This document shows positions 22,420-34,190 of a DNA stretch of 64,000 bases, piece after piece. How positions within the stretch are numbered: the first letter of the stretch is position 1; the number at the start of each line of letters is the position of its first letter. Source of the stretch: Hyphochytrium catenoides (Eukaryota > Sar > Hyphochytriomycetes > Hyphochytriales > Hyphochytriaceae); assembly GCA_900088475.1 (NCBI GenBank), contig FLMG01004137.1, positions 1 to 64,000 of the forward strand, read 5' to 3'. The position numbers and the translations under genes are program-made. Under the pieces are notes generated by a model. The model ran no database searches. It was not told the origin of the DNA and saw nothing but the letters and a program-made list of their open reading frames with translations.

Positions 22420-22908
22420 CCATTATCAACTATGACCAACTCTGTTCTCCAACATAAATTAAATTCTTGGGTTGCTTCATTTCCAATTTACGAATCCTTT
22501 GGAAAGCAATCGGAAATCACCATTTTGAACGGATGCTCGACGAGATTAATGACGAATAGGATCTCAATAGCCGGACGTCAGCCGAGGGGTGGGCATTCTA
22601 GAAATAGCCTCCTCAGCCCCAAGTGGCTTCAACTAACAAGAACCATTAGCGTACTGTCTTTTGTCCCCTACACTGTGCAGTTGTGGAGATGATTCAACCT
22701 CAAGGTAGCATTAGCCTTGGCAAATGCGTAGCGCAACGGCACTCTGCGATAATCCGGTAAGATAGGGACTGTTGATATTATAACCCACCATGTCACTAGA
22801 GCTTTGACCTGACGCTGTTGTCCTAACGGACATCAACGGCACTTGAGTAGAAGTGTGCCATCCGTAGTAGGCCGCCATGAGGAAACAAAATCCACCTTGA
22901 CGAGAATG
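22420..22908. other. Short intergenic stretch
   Basis: Lies between the KUP stop and the first in-frame ATG of the coiled-coil gene. It may include an upstream exon of that gene: the first exon frame is already open from 22843 without an ATG. Nothing else is recognisable. Confidence 0.45.
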
Positions 22909-25900
22909 TATACTATCGGCACATCACGAGAACGAGGCGTGCACCGAAGTGCGAACTTTGGCGGCGGTGCCTATTATGAGTCGAGCCCAATGAAATCAAA
23001 TGCAAACAATATGTACGAGATTGATAAATCGTGCTCAGACTTGGCTACCGCAAGTAACGCACCTGATGCCTGGTTGGCGTGACGCAGAGCACGAACAAGG
23101 GAGGAGACCCGTCGAACTCTTCATGACCTTAATTGTCAGTTGTGTGAAGCTAAGCTGCAGCTGGAAGCAGTGCAAGGTCATGTAGCTTCTGCTATGCAAG
23201 AAGCAAAGGTTGTAGGGTATGTCCCTGGTCTGACCACGCTAGCTTAGCATTCTGTTTATCGATATTCTCTACATGCCTTTTTCTTATGAGTTGCACAGCA
23301 GCATAATATGCCTTCTTTTCAGCATAACGTATCCTATCCTCTTGAATAACCTACAGATTACTCTTCCATTTTATTTGAAGAAGGAGCCGCTCATAATGCG
23401 CTTCCCTGCGTAGGGAGGTCATTTCCTGCTCGAATGAAAGAAAAGATGCCATCAATGCCTTGATAGAAGACATACGGGCATCTCAGCAAATCCTCCGAGA
23501 CGATTTTGAGGTTAAACAAAGTTTGGTCTATGAACTACCGCCTCGCCCACATTTACCCCTCCTGAGTAGTTGGCTTTGCTCTTCAGTAACGAACCATGAA
23601 AAACCGGTTCTCCCTTACGTTTGGTTGTTAAATCCATTATCGCTGTGTCCGTCTTCTCGGAGTTTGCTTGACCTCTAAACACATCCTTCATAGAGGACCA
23701 AAAAAAGGAACGCTGATGTTGAAGCTGAGCTCGCAGAGAGATGCACAAGACTGGAAAGCTATGGATCATACTGCCACCAGCTCAAAAGATCCTTTGCCAA
23801 GCGAGCAGCAGAGGTTCAGGACGAAGACTCATTCTCCCGCCTCGAAGGTAGAGGACCTAGAGCCAGGCTCGGAGCAACTGTTCTGAATTTCCTATCTTTA
23901 TTGTACTGACCAACCGAGACATCGTAGAGGAGCGAGCTCTAATGATGGAAAACGACAACTCAAGCCATTGTCTACGCCAAAAGGTGCAACCAAGACTTTG
24001 TTTCCCTCTATTGCACTAATGGCTACTCGTCCTATGAAGTCCTAGCCCTAGCCATCATCTTTCTACAAAATACATGGGCAATATCAAGGGCAATCAAAGC
24101 TCTAACAACATTCGAGGGTTCTAGGAGCTCCGTGCAATGTTTATCAGCCTTATGAACGCCAACAGAGACGAATGTGAGAGACTAAATCTCATCCGAGCTT
24201 CTTTGGATGAAGTGGAGCATGTAGCAAGAGATGTGACAAGGGAGATTGAGCCGCTGATTGACTCACTGAGGCACGTGAACCTTGCGTTCTTGGACCTCCA
24301 GTACAGCACAGAAAGCCAAGCTCAAAATGTAACCAGGTCGGAACAGTGATTGTAAGGCTCCAAGACAAGCTGGATCAGCTTGTCTTTAGTGTTGTGCACT
24401 GTCAACCTTTCTTGCTAACTAGTGTTAGTTCTGGATCCGAGTCTCCGACGCTAGAAAAAAGAACTCATGATGGCCTAATGCTCCTTCGACAGACAAATCG
24501 CCGCTTACAAGGATGAAGCTCGAAACTTTGTGAGACTAAGTACAATGGATCCACTGTATGGCGAAAACTAAAGTCAGGATGAATCTAGGTGGTAGAAGCT
24601 GACACGTACGGTGCAGCGTATGCTGGACTTAGGCAGAAGCTGCGGATGGCGATTGCAGAGACGGGAAGTCTGAAGGTTAGAGCATATCTTCTTCTACCAA
24701 ACTTGGGAGCTGTAGTTTCCATCTTTTGGGATCTGACATGAAGGGTACCATCTGAACGGAGTTTGTTTGACCATCTCGCTTGGCCGGAAGCCAAGTATGA
24801 CACATTAATAGTATGATTAGACAGATGCCAGGGTGCAGTTGTTGGATCTGGAAAGATGCCAAATGACGGTAGAAGACTTCCTTTCGGCGGGATTTGAGCG
24901 CAAGGAGGCTGCAGAGGTAGATGTGGCATATGCTTCGTACAGTCATTTGCCTCACTTCGCCCGTAGCTAGCGCAAAACGAGGTTGATGAGTTAACCAAGC
25001 GTGTCCAAGCTGAACTCCAGATAATATCAGCCTCTTCGGTGAAGATCAACGAGTGTGAAGCGGGTATGCAGCAGTACTCACCTTACCAAGAATGTATCAT
25101 CAAGTTCCATCCCCTACTCAGACTTGGAAGGCATGACAGCCAAGATCAGTGGCAGTAGTACCGGCCTTGATATCTGGAGGGCCGAGATTGAACACCTCCA
25201 GGGAGTAGTAAGTGCTGCTCTATTGGCTCCTTGCTTTGCCAAAGCTTGGGCACACCGCAATTTTGCTTAGGTGACTGACATGCTATCAAAGATAAAGCAG
25301 AATGTCCAAATGGAGGTTTGGCAAAGTGAGAAGATTGGCTTCACTGAACTCGAAGGTGGTGCCTTGCGTAACCCAGCGGGCAAGTGACGGATCTTGTGCA
25401 TTTCAGTGCCTGCGTATTCTACCTACCCCAGACTCAGTAGATTCTCTGAACCCATGCAGACTCCGAAAAATCGATTTGCGGTGCCCTCTATAAAATGCTT
25501 TATGGGAAGCGAACGAGCAGCCTGCAACAAGAAATGGAGCTTCTTGGGGCAGATCAAGCCAGAGGTGTGCTAACTGGACTGAACAGAGAAAGACTTGAGG
25601 CGGTTGAGAGAGCCATCGACCTTCAGGTTAGGCAATTAACACCTTGTTCCTCATACACGCATAACTGTTTCACTCGGCGCGGTATCAGTGTCAGCAGTTC
25701 ATGGCCACCCAGAAAGAGGTCACTACCAAGGCGAAAGGTCCACTTTGAGTTCACCATTTTGGAATGCGTCTATTGTCACTGATTGGGTATCCCTAAATAG
25801 CCGACGCAGAATGCATGATTCTCCGTATCCAGCAGACAATTCTTGCTAGGGAAAAAGCTGGGATTGGCAAGCCTTTAGTAGCAGCAAACAGTGTCTCGTC

Positions 25901-26747
25901 GGAGGGCCTCCGGATCAAAGAGAGACGACATCTGTCCCCAAACCAGCAAGGGCCAATGACCAAAGATCCAGGGGCGCCTGCTTCACCCAAAGTCGACGGC
26001 GATTTAACAGGTCACAAGACGGATCCAGAGCCCTTGCTGCCCATGACTCGAAATGATCAAGAAACAGAACGGAGACGCAAAAAAACGATCCAATCTGTTA
26101 CTACCTGTGCACGCCGAGCCACAAGAAGGTAAGGCTGACACCTGAATATATTCTAACACAATTTGCCCGCATGTTGAGCACTTTCTAGCTCAGCAGCACA
26201 GGTACAGGATGGGATACCTGAAAATCACCCTAATCCCGTACGAAAAGAAGTACCGAAGTCCGCTAGGTTCGAGGGTTCATCAAAGGCTGGCAGACCCCAG
26301 AGTGTTGAAAGGCGAGAAAAGGCGGTAAGGCAAAATCTCAACCTTGACGAGTACCGAATGACACTTCATGATGACTTCAAGGAGAAAAAGAAAGGAAGCA
26401 TCGCCTCACCTAACAAAAGGAAACCAAGAAGGCAAACTGAAGGCGGGCAAGAGGTCAGTCTTATGCGTGCTGGCTGACAAACCCCTTTCTGACTGAGTTC
26501 TTCTTAGCAGATAAAGTACGCTGCGAAGAGACCCGTTGCCGGGACAACGCCACGGCCCCGCATTCGTACTTTGAGAAAGAAAATTCCAGCCCCATTGGCT
26601 ACCTCTTCCCAAACCAACAAAGGTCCCCTCGGGCACAGGTCTAAGGCCAAACCTGAACCCCATCTTGCTGCTACAACGTTAAAGGAACCAAAACAGAGCC
26701 AGCTGAGGGCCTTCGACTGGTTGGAGGATGACACCTTCCAATTCTAG
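22909..26747 (+). CDS. Coiled-coil protein with basic C-terminal tail, unrecognised
   Basis: A chain of short exons encodes heptad-like helical segments rich in Glu, Lys, Arg, Leu and Ala, in order: LHDLNCQLCEAKLQLEA (about 23115), DAINALIEDIRASQQIL (23450), DVEAELAERCTRLE (23716), then SLDEVEHVARDVTREIE (24200), NEVDELTKRVQAELQ (24970) and IWRAEIEHLQGVV (25175). The last two exons (about 26190-26451 and 26513-26747) encode a Lys/Arg/Pro-rich tail ending FDWLEDDTFQF before TAG at 26745. Most exon borders are GT-AG, but several were not resolved. The first exon meets a TGA at 23080 unless an undetected intron intervenes. The long coiled coil with a basic tail suggests a cytoskeletal or axonemal structural protein. 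That is inference from composition and ciliary neighbours only. I do not recognise the family. Confidence 0.65.
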
Positions 26748-26855
26748 AGGCTACAACCTATCTGCCACAGCCTCCTAGTATGTACCTAAGAAAGGATTTG
26801 TCTCTCAGCCCGTAGCTCTGCATCTCGTGAAAGCCTTCCGCTTGTCTGCTTATGC

Positions 26856-27337
26856 TTAATGGTCTCCCGCATTGTCGAGCTGCTCCAGCTCCGCCTTGAG
26901 TTGCTCCATCTTCAACCCTTGAGCTCGCTTCACCGCCTCTCTCTGTTCGTCAGGAAGGCGGGAGAGGAGGTCCTCGAAATCCGCCAAGACCCCTTGAGTT
27001 ATCTCTCTCGCAGCTGCGGCCTCTTCATTGAAGTAGGTTGTTCCTGCACTCTCTAGGGCGTACTCAATCTCATCCCTCGCTTCAGCAAACTTACAGGAGA
27101 TGGCCATGCCTCAGTCCCTGGTTATGTATACCAGAGGTTTCAATGTTCAACATTCTGTCTCACCTTCTCGTTGATGTCGTCTAACCGACGGCGCAAATCA
27201 TCCTCGTGGGTTATCTGTGAGAAGCGCCTGTACTGTTGGGAGCACGGTGCCACCCGTGGTGCCCTAGAACTTCTAGAGGGTGCCAGTCAGTCACTGAAGA
27301 GTCTGAAGAGTGATAAGAGCTCTCACGTGTCAGTCAT
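26856..27337 (-). CDS. Small helical protein (114 aa), conserved-looking
   Basis: Three exons join in phase: 27337-27327, 27263-27164 and 27089-26856, with GT-AG introns of 63 and 74 bases. The result is 114 residues, nearly all predicted helix. Recognisable pieces are RFSQITHEDDLRRRLDDINE, FAEARDEIEYALES, TTYFNEEA, DFEDLLSRLPDEQREAV and GLKMEQLKAELEQL. The YFNEEA and GLKMEQLKAEL stretches look like conserved motifs, and I have the impression of a widespread small eukaryotic protein, but I cannot name it. No signal peptide, membrane segment or metal site. It ends 108 bases from the convergent coiled-coil gene and is divergent from TELO2. The very small first exon (11 bases) is the least certain part. 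Confidence 0.7.
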
Positions 27338-28054
27338 TGGCCTCCAAATGAATCCGGCTCTCCTGAGCTCTCCGCCAGTAAATGTTAGAACAGATCGCTG
27401 GCCAAGGTTGCAGGTGTGCCTTTGAGCTGCCCGGCCGAGCATGCGAGTGACATGAGAGCTAGCCATGCTTTGTTTTCACCGCCCAGATCCCTGACACAGC
27501 GTTTTGAAGTTCACTTCACGAGCTGCGGACTCCTGGGAGCCTGGTTTACTTCTCACAGCCTTCGCGATTCGCAGCCGCGAAGCTCCACAACATAGATGAT
27601 GAAAGTGATGATAACCTAAAGGTGTGAAGCCGACTTCGACAGGAGGAGATGATCGGGATTGCGAACTCTGCCAACAAAGAAGAGGTAACCGAGTAATAAT
27701 AGTATTGGTCTATTGGCGCGATGATAGGTTCTACAGTAGATAAAGTATGCGCTTTTTGTCAGAAACTAGTTCTACTGTACTGCGAACCACACCATGTCTG
27801 CTTCTGAATTCTGACAGGCCACAAACGACTCTCCCCTGCCAGTGTTGGTCTCTCATCTTGCTTGCTTGCAACCCGACGATAATATCTTAGCGCTCGCTCA
27901 AGCACTCTTCCGAACCTCGGGTCGCATCTCCTCGTTCTAGGTACCTCGTGCTGAAAGGATCACTTCGGTATGGAGCAGTGTTGGGCAGGAGCATGCTCAC
28001 ATAAGAGGCTAGTATCGTTGCTTTAGAGGGAAGCCACGACCTCGCACGTTGAAA
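27338..28054. other. Divergent intergenic region
   Basis: Separates the start of the small helical protein (minus) from TELO2 (plus) and should contain both promoters. I see no other gene, repeat or clear regulatory motif. Confidence 0.5.
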
Positions 28055-31000
28055 ATGGCCCCCAGCCGAGGAGCTATAAGCGGACCAGGAAGGTTCTCTA
28101 CATCCAGTTCGAAGATCATGGATGATATGCGTCTCTTCCTCTTACAATGCCGCCAGCGGATATCGTCAGCAGATGTCCTGGACCTCTCAGTTGTTAAGCA
28201 AGAGCTCCTTCATATCTTGGGGTTATTCACTTCAGAAGCCTCAACAGAAGATTACCTCTTGACAAGTGTCAGCGCAGTACGTCTACGAAGAATGATCACC
28301 GGTTTACAACGAGCACTAACTTATAGGTGCATTCGTTGCAGGATGAAAGAGCTACGATCTTTTTTGACGAGTTCTACTTGGACTTTGCAGACGAGCTTCT
28401 TTCTGACATTATCCCTAAGTGGGCACCTTGCTGCCAGGAGCAAGACAAAAGGAAGGTGTTTGATCCTTTCTTTGATGTCTCCTTTGTCCCTGCTGCTTCC
28501 CTTTTGCTAGCTCTAGATCGAGCGGTGGACTCCTTGGCAGGTGAGCTAGAGAATCTGCTATTCGCTTTCCACTGTCTGACTTGCAGGACTCACCATCTTT
28601 CAGAACTTGCGGAAACAACCGTGGTCGACGTAGCAGCTCTTGTCACGTGCTACCTTGAGGGGTTCATAGAGAGTGGAGGGGTCACCATGCTCCTGTTCCA
28701 GATGCTGGCCAAGTGTCAACAATTACAGGTGCTACGCTTCGCAACTAACGCTGCTGGAGTTAACAAGCTGACTCTTCAACTGTCAGGATGCTAGAGAAGC
28801 TGTGGGCTACGAAGTTCTAACAGAAGAGTTGGTCACGGTTATCGGGTCTTTACCAAGTAATTCTGCTGCCCTTACATTAACTAGCTAGGGAAAGGTAGCT
28901 GACTTCCTTACGCAGGCAGACTGGCTAACCAGTTGAAGAGGAAGTGTCCTGCCTCGCTGCTTCCGGAACGTTATTTCAAGTCAGTGGAGACCCAGCTTTT
29001 AAAGTATGCGGAAAACGATAGATTCAATGAACATAGAGGCAGTAGAGAGAAGGCCTTGGACACTTCCCTCCATCCTCAGCACTTTCCGTCCGCACTTCTG
29101 GTGAAGCTTCTTCGCATTGGTGAGGGCAAGGTCTTTTTGAACGAAATTCTCCGAGGTTTTGCATGCGAGGGGCCGCAGACTCACTTAGAGGTCTGCCGGC
29201 TAATGCTTCAGGTTGGACTTTCTTTTCATTTTGAAAAGCGCCTTCAATCTTCTAAGCTTCATTCGTACATGACGCAGGGAGTACCAGATGAGAGTCTAGA
29301 ATTACTCATTCGCTCAGTCTTATGCTGTAAGAGTTTGCCACATGCCAAGCCCCAAGTAGTCTCTCAGATACTCGGCTATCGCGTGGACACCTCGCGCACG
29401 TTGCAGCATATACTCTGTCATAAGTGTTTGCAACAGCGGCAAGTGACGGAAGCAGCTGTTCCAGCTCTTGTGGAAGTCCTCTATTCGGCAAGGGCATGCC
29501 TTCTTTCTGCTTACGAACTTCCCTTCTCGGATGGGAAACTTCTAAAGTACGCCCTTGCGAAAGCTGTGGCCATCTGGAGCGGTGCTGGATTCTCTTCTGC
29601 CACAGACTATGGGACTCAACGGGTATGGTGTACCTTCATAACAAGAAGCCTGGACTATTGCACTAGAGAAGATGTTGAAAAATCAGATATCTTGTCGTGT
29701 CTCCTCAAGGGTGTACAGGTAAAGAGTCGGAGGAGGACAAGGTTTTTGTAACGCTATGGAGGGGTTGACATTCCTCTAGCTGTTTGTCTGTCTCCCTTCA
29801 CGTTTACGCTGCACTACCCATGAGTTAAATGTCCTGAAGAGTACACTGCTACCCCTGTGTGTTCGTAAGACTTGACAGGCACTTACGGAGGACTTGAGGT
29901 GTAATATATTATCGTTGTAGGAATACTTAGGGCAAGCAAGCCCTAGAATAAGGTGTTTGGGGATGGTCGTCGCCGAGAGCTTTTCAAAGCTCATTGATCC
30001 TGAGAACCCGCTTGTATTTGAAGAGCTGTCAGCACAAAGGGCATTGGAGCGTGAAGAGGCCGCCGCTCGGCTTCCAGAAACAGCACATGAAGAGCAAGTG
30101 GTTGAACCCAAGAGGGAAAGCAAGAACCAGATGACAAGAGCACCTCCGGAACCGTACATGCAAGATCGCGTGCAAGAGTTGGATCCGGACGAAGTTGTAT
30201 ACAGTGATGAGGACAAGAACCGCTCAGGTAGTGGTCACTCTTAGCCTCTTTCTCCTCTTTCTCAGGTATTAGTCACTCTTAGCCTCTTTCTCCTCCTCTT
30301 TCTCATTCTTGGTCGTATCATATCGTCACAAGCGCTGAAGATCCTGGTTGCCTTGCTCTATAATGTTACACAGAAGACGGACTAGACTTGAAGGACTCAT
30401 CTGACGAAGATGATAGCTTAGAGGCCTACAATTTGGTGAGATAAGTTTTGACTTCTGTCAAGGGCAATCATAAAGGATCCTTTCTGACCCTGTTGGACTA
30501 AATCTCTTCTTTGACAGGAGGATGATGAGTCGGATCTCTCGCCGGTGCCCAGGCCCGTTCATATAAGCCAGTGTTTAGAATGTAGGAACTGCTTACCCAT
30601 CCAAGGGCCATAATATTTTTTCTGGCTTTTTCTGCTCCTTGCTCATGGCGACGTGTTCACAGATCTTAGGGCACAAGGAGACGATGTTGCTGATCGGGTG
30701 GAGGCTGGGCTGAATAGTATTACGTGTACCTTGCGTAATGAGCCTGATGATCTTAATGAATTGGCTATCGAGGTTGCAGGTGACTACCTCTTCCCTCAGA
30801 ATCTCAAGCCCTTTCCTTGAGTGATGGGTGTGCCCTCCGTTCATGGTTATCCTCCTTTATTTACACCCACCATGCCCCATCCTGATTGGAACCTCGCTCC
30901 GTCAGGGCACGAATTACATCTTTCCCTAGCTTTGCCGCCTTATTTGGCCATTACAGGGTACCAGTGTCCATTCTTAACTCACACGCACCTTCCACCCTTA

Positions 31001-32554
31001 AGCTGCGTTATTAGGCCTAGAGGACCGATATAGCACCGAGAACTTTGTTGAGAAGCGCTATGAAGCCCTGACAGTTCTGTGCTCCCTGGCGCCACTTAAT
31101 ACTATCAAATATTTGGTGAATCAATTCAGGAAACAGCCACAAACTATCCAGGTAGACGAGAGCCTCACCCTACGATCGCTACGCTACCGCTCCTCCTGCA
31201 ATTTGCCTATTTGAACGGGTGAAAGCTCAGTGTCGGTCTCTTTTTTTGCCCAGGAGCGATTGGCCGTTGCTGTCTCTTTAAAGACGTTTTTCAACCTTTC
31301 TTTGGTCATGTGATGATTCACAAAGCATATTTTATCATACCTTTCATTGCCTCAGTCATTCTTTGGTCGTGGTTATTGACTACTGTGGGTTGGAAATGTA
31401 TGACTGACGTCATAATAGGTGCAACTTGATGTCTTGGAAGTGATGCGACGAGCAGCAGAACTTCTCTCGAATGGGATCCAGGAGCCATCTGATCGCGCCC
31501 CTACCCTCATCATAGAGCAGCGCCAACGCAAGCAGATAGACCAGCATGTCGGAGGAAGAGAGGTACGTCAATAGCAGTAGGGAAACGGTGCCAGCTTCAC
31601 AACAACATGGACTATGTGGGTTGTAGCTGGGGGTGGTGAGCTGCGCGCACACTACCTTTCTAAACACTCTACTGCTGGAGTCTCTATAACCCCAGACCCT
31701 ATGCTTAGCTTGCTCAAGAGACTTCACAAAAGGGACAACGAACAAGGCGCTGGGGTTATCGAAGGGATGCTGAACATGAGAGTCGGCGGAACAAGTTCGC
31801 TGTGTTCTCAGGTGACGGTCTTTGCTCTGTCCTCGCTTCTAACACATGTTAATATTGATGTCTAACCAACTCCACTAGGGCTATTCTTTTTCCCACTCAT
31901 GGTAGGTTTTGTTCCAGTTCGTCTCAAAGGAGAGATATCTGGCTCACACACTTCGTCCCATTCTGGTAGGGTGGATATGGAGACCCAACTAAGAAGGAGG
32001 ACCCCTTTGGCTTGGGTCATATCGTGTTGTCTCGGCTAATATATACCCTCGCGAGCTTCATAGAATTGGCAGGAAATGCCGCGACCGCCAGGCCGATGTT
32101 AAAGGCTCTGATGCAGATTATCGTAGTGGTAGGGGAGGATATTCTTTTTGCGTCTTCGTTGATGAAGTTCTTTGACCTATGTTACTGGGCCGGCGTCTGC
32201 GTTCTCAGTCTACTTGTATCTCTAGCTACTCCTAGTAGTGACTATTGTTATCTATGACTGTTTTCCCACCTACACTTTTGCAGGTCCAGTCGCTTCTAAT
32301 CGCCTTTTACTCTTCAGGTGCGAATGCATCCTAGTCCGTCTGTGCGGCAGAGTGTACTCTTCGCTTTCTCGCGTCTCGTGCTGGTGTTCCCCCAATTCAT
32401 GCTTCTGGAGGATGTCGTAGAGGAGCTTATCATCCTCTCCTCTTGGCTTCAGCAAGTTTCTATCGCTGACGGAGATGAGCTTTGCAAACGACAAGCGCAG
32501 GGCTTGCAATCTCTGGGTTGGTTGCAGCCTGGGGCTCTTCTGTTGCAGCGATAA
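28055..32554 (+). CDS. TELO2: TELO2/TEL2-like PIKK maturation factor
   Basis: A gene of about 13-15 exons, from the ATG at 28055 (MAPSRGAI) to the stop in exon 32318-32554. The clearest family mark is SPRIRCLGMVVAESFSKLID (about 29930-30000), the Telomere_reg-2 core. It is followed, as in other TEL2 proteins, by an acidic low-complexity linker (DSSDEDDSLEAY) and then alpha-helical repeats: LEDRYSTENFVEKRYEALTV, TRRWGYRRDAEHESRRNKFA, LFFFPLM and LGHIVLSRLIYTLASFIELA. The C terminus contains VRQSVLFAFSRLVLVFPQFM. TEL2 is the HEAT-repeat scaffold of the TTT complex (TEL2-TTI1-TTI2), which with HSP90 and R2TP matures ATM, ATR, DNA-PK and TOR kinases. Borders in the 30.2-31.0 kb linker and around 31.9 kb are approximate. 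Its stop lies 47 bases from the stop of the convergent acyltransferase. Confidence 0.88.
30226..30305 (+). repeat. Tandem duplication carrying a CTCAG/GTA junction (TELO2 intron)
   Basis: Two consecutive units of about 38 and 41 bases each begin CTCAGGTA and continue with GTCACTCTTAGCC and CTTTCTCCTC. The first CTCAG/GTA is the actual exon-intron border of TELO2 (donor after codons Arg-Ser). The second copy places an AG/GT junction 38 bases further on. It is a local direct duplication inside an intron. Confidence 0.8.
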
Positions 32555-32601
32555 AGTACGGCGAACGTCAACTCGCACACAACCCTTCGTGCCAGAAACT
32601 G

Positions 32602-34150
32602 TCACAGCTCTTTCTTCTGGCTCTTTACAGCGGTTTCCGTGCTAATACGGTAGCTCTCCAGCCTTCGAAGTCCATCCTGCACCTGCTCATATACTGTGCG
32701 CAAAAAGATGGCTGTGGCCACCTAAATGAGGGAGCAGGCTTAGTTAGACCGTCTGGAACAAAAGTCGGAGCTCTAGAGTACCTTTGAGGACTCGCCATCC
32801 TTGTGGGTTCTGTTAGCATCGGCCGTTTGCATTGAAGGGTAAGCGATGGGGCTGCCAATGAAGTAATGCACCTTTCTCCTTCTTAACGCAGTGATGGCAC
32901 AGACGGGCATGTGTCCTATGCTGTCTTCAGACTCAACACTACCGTTTGGCTTCTCTCCCGTGTGCGGGGTTTCCTTTTCTCCTTTGCTGGACTCCTGTCG
33001 CGGACTAGAGGGAGCAGACTCCCTTTGCCCAGGGGCCGTGGAAGGAGTCAACAGAGATTTTGGAGCTGGAGAAGGAGCTTGAACAAGTGGTGCAGATGGT
33101 ATTGCCACCTTTCGAGGTAACTCAGTCCAAAGAAACTGCGGCAAGGGTAGACGGAAGACCACACGACATCCCTCGTTGATCCCTAATGTCGAGACTGGAA
33201 TGATCTTGTAGCCGTACTGAACAAAACCGGAATGAAGGGAAATATGAAAGTGCTTATTAGAGGCCCTTAAGGCGGTTAAGAACATCAGCAGCAGGGAGAA
33301 GATCACCTTCTCAGCTAACAGAAGTACTGCTGTAGCTTCCTCATTTATCCAGTTCTCTTGACTTCGCTCCTCGTCCTTAAGCCACATTTCTCTAAGTCCT
33401 CCCGGGAAGTAGACCATATCGTGTCCAGCCTAAGCGGAATGTGGCAGGCACCATCTACCTTAGAAGTATCCGACAAGGCTGTACATCAAAGCCTTACCTT
33501 CATCACCAGCTCGATATCACGAAGCTCCGTCTGGACAGCGCCTAAGCCGTGTAGGAGCTCATTCAGAAAGGGTACACGAAAGAACATTGTATCAATGATG
33601 GGCCTGAGAAAGACACCAGTCGCTTGATATATGCCCTGCGTAAGGTGATTTGGACGTATCGCATGTTAGGGCCATCTGTAGGACTACGTCTGGACATTGT
33701 GGGCCAAGCATCAAAAGCCAGAAGATATTGCTTCATCATCAGGGCCTGCACTCTGTACCCTCTTCTATGTGCGTGTCCATACCTGTACCAGGACAGGTGT
33801 GCCCAATCCTAAGGCGCTAGTGTTGCCTACTAGTAGGAGCCGATGTTTTGTGGTCCTCTCTAAAGTGCGCGGAATATTCCTGAGCCCTACGAACAGTGGA
33901 GGGAAGAGGGCTCGAAATATGCAGACGATCAACCGCGACAACAGGACGGAAGGAGGCGAAAATGCCACCAGTTCTCTAAGTCTAGCGGTCCTCAAAACTA
34001 TGATAAGGGGATCTGCGGTGATGAACGTTAGTGTTCCTAAGCGGAATGGAAGACGGATAGGGTTCAGGAAATGCGTAGTGCTTAGGAATGAGCCGAGGAG
34101 AAATATACTCCTAAGAGCGGAGAGAAAGGGGGAGCAGGCAGAGGTGGGAA
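32602..34150 (-). CDS. DGAT2/LPLAT-like acyltransferase with C-terminal KKEL
   Basis: Minus-strand exons read in order: LLLVGNTSALGLGTPVLVQ (about 33860-33795); ALMMKQYLLAFDAWPTMSR (33756 down); PTGVFLRPIIDTMFFRVPFL to ELVMK (ending 33498); AGHDMVYFPGGLREMWLKDE to LLLAEK (about 33429-33307); YGYKIIPVSTLGINEG onward to HYFIGSPIAYP; and a last exon 32721-32602. The order of a VGN-x-GLG block, FFRVP, YFPGGLREM and a late GSPI fits the DGAT2/phytyl-ester-synthase type of lysophospholipid acyltransferase fold, whose members acylate diacylglycerol or alcohols with acyl-CoA. A Pro/Ser-rich insertion of about 55 residues splits the C-terminal part. The protein ends KKEL, which meets the KKxx dilysine ER-retrieval pattern. 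The N-terminal exons are uncertain and may lie in the membrane-segment exons upstream. The substrate is unknown. Confidence 0.65.
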
Positions 34151-34187
34151 CAAGTATCTGAAGGGCAAAGGGGGAGCAGGCAGAGGG
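34125..34187. repeat. 42-bp direct duplication
   Basis: AAAGGGGGAGCAGGCAGAGG occurs at 34125 and again at 34167, period 42. It lies in a probable intron or spacer next to an exon donor (minus-strand GTGAGTCC at about 34193). Confidence 0.75.
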
Positions 34188-34190
34188 ACT

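Noticed and set aside
23080-23082. In-frame TGA in the coiled-coil gene as a selenocysteine or recoded codon
   Set aside because: The other genes here end normally at TGA, TAA or TAG, and no local structure suggests recoding; a missed intron is simpler.
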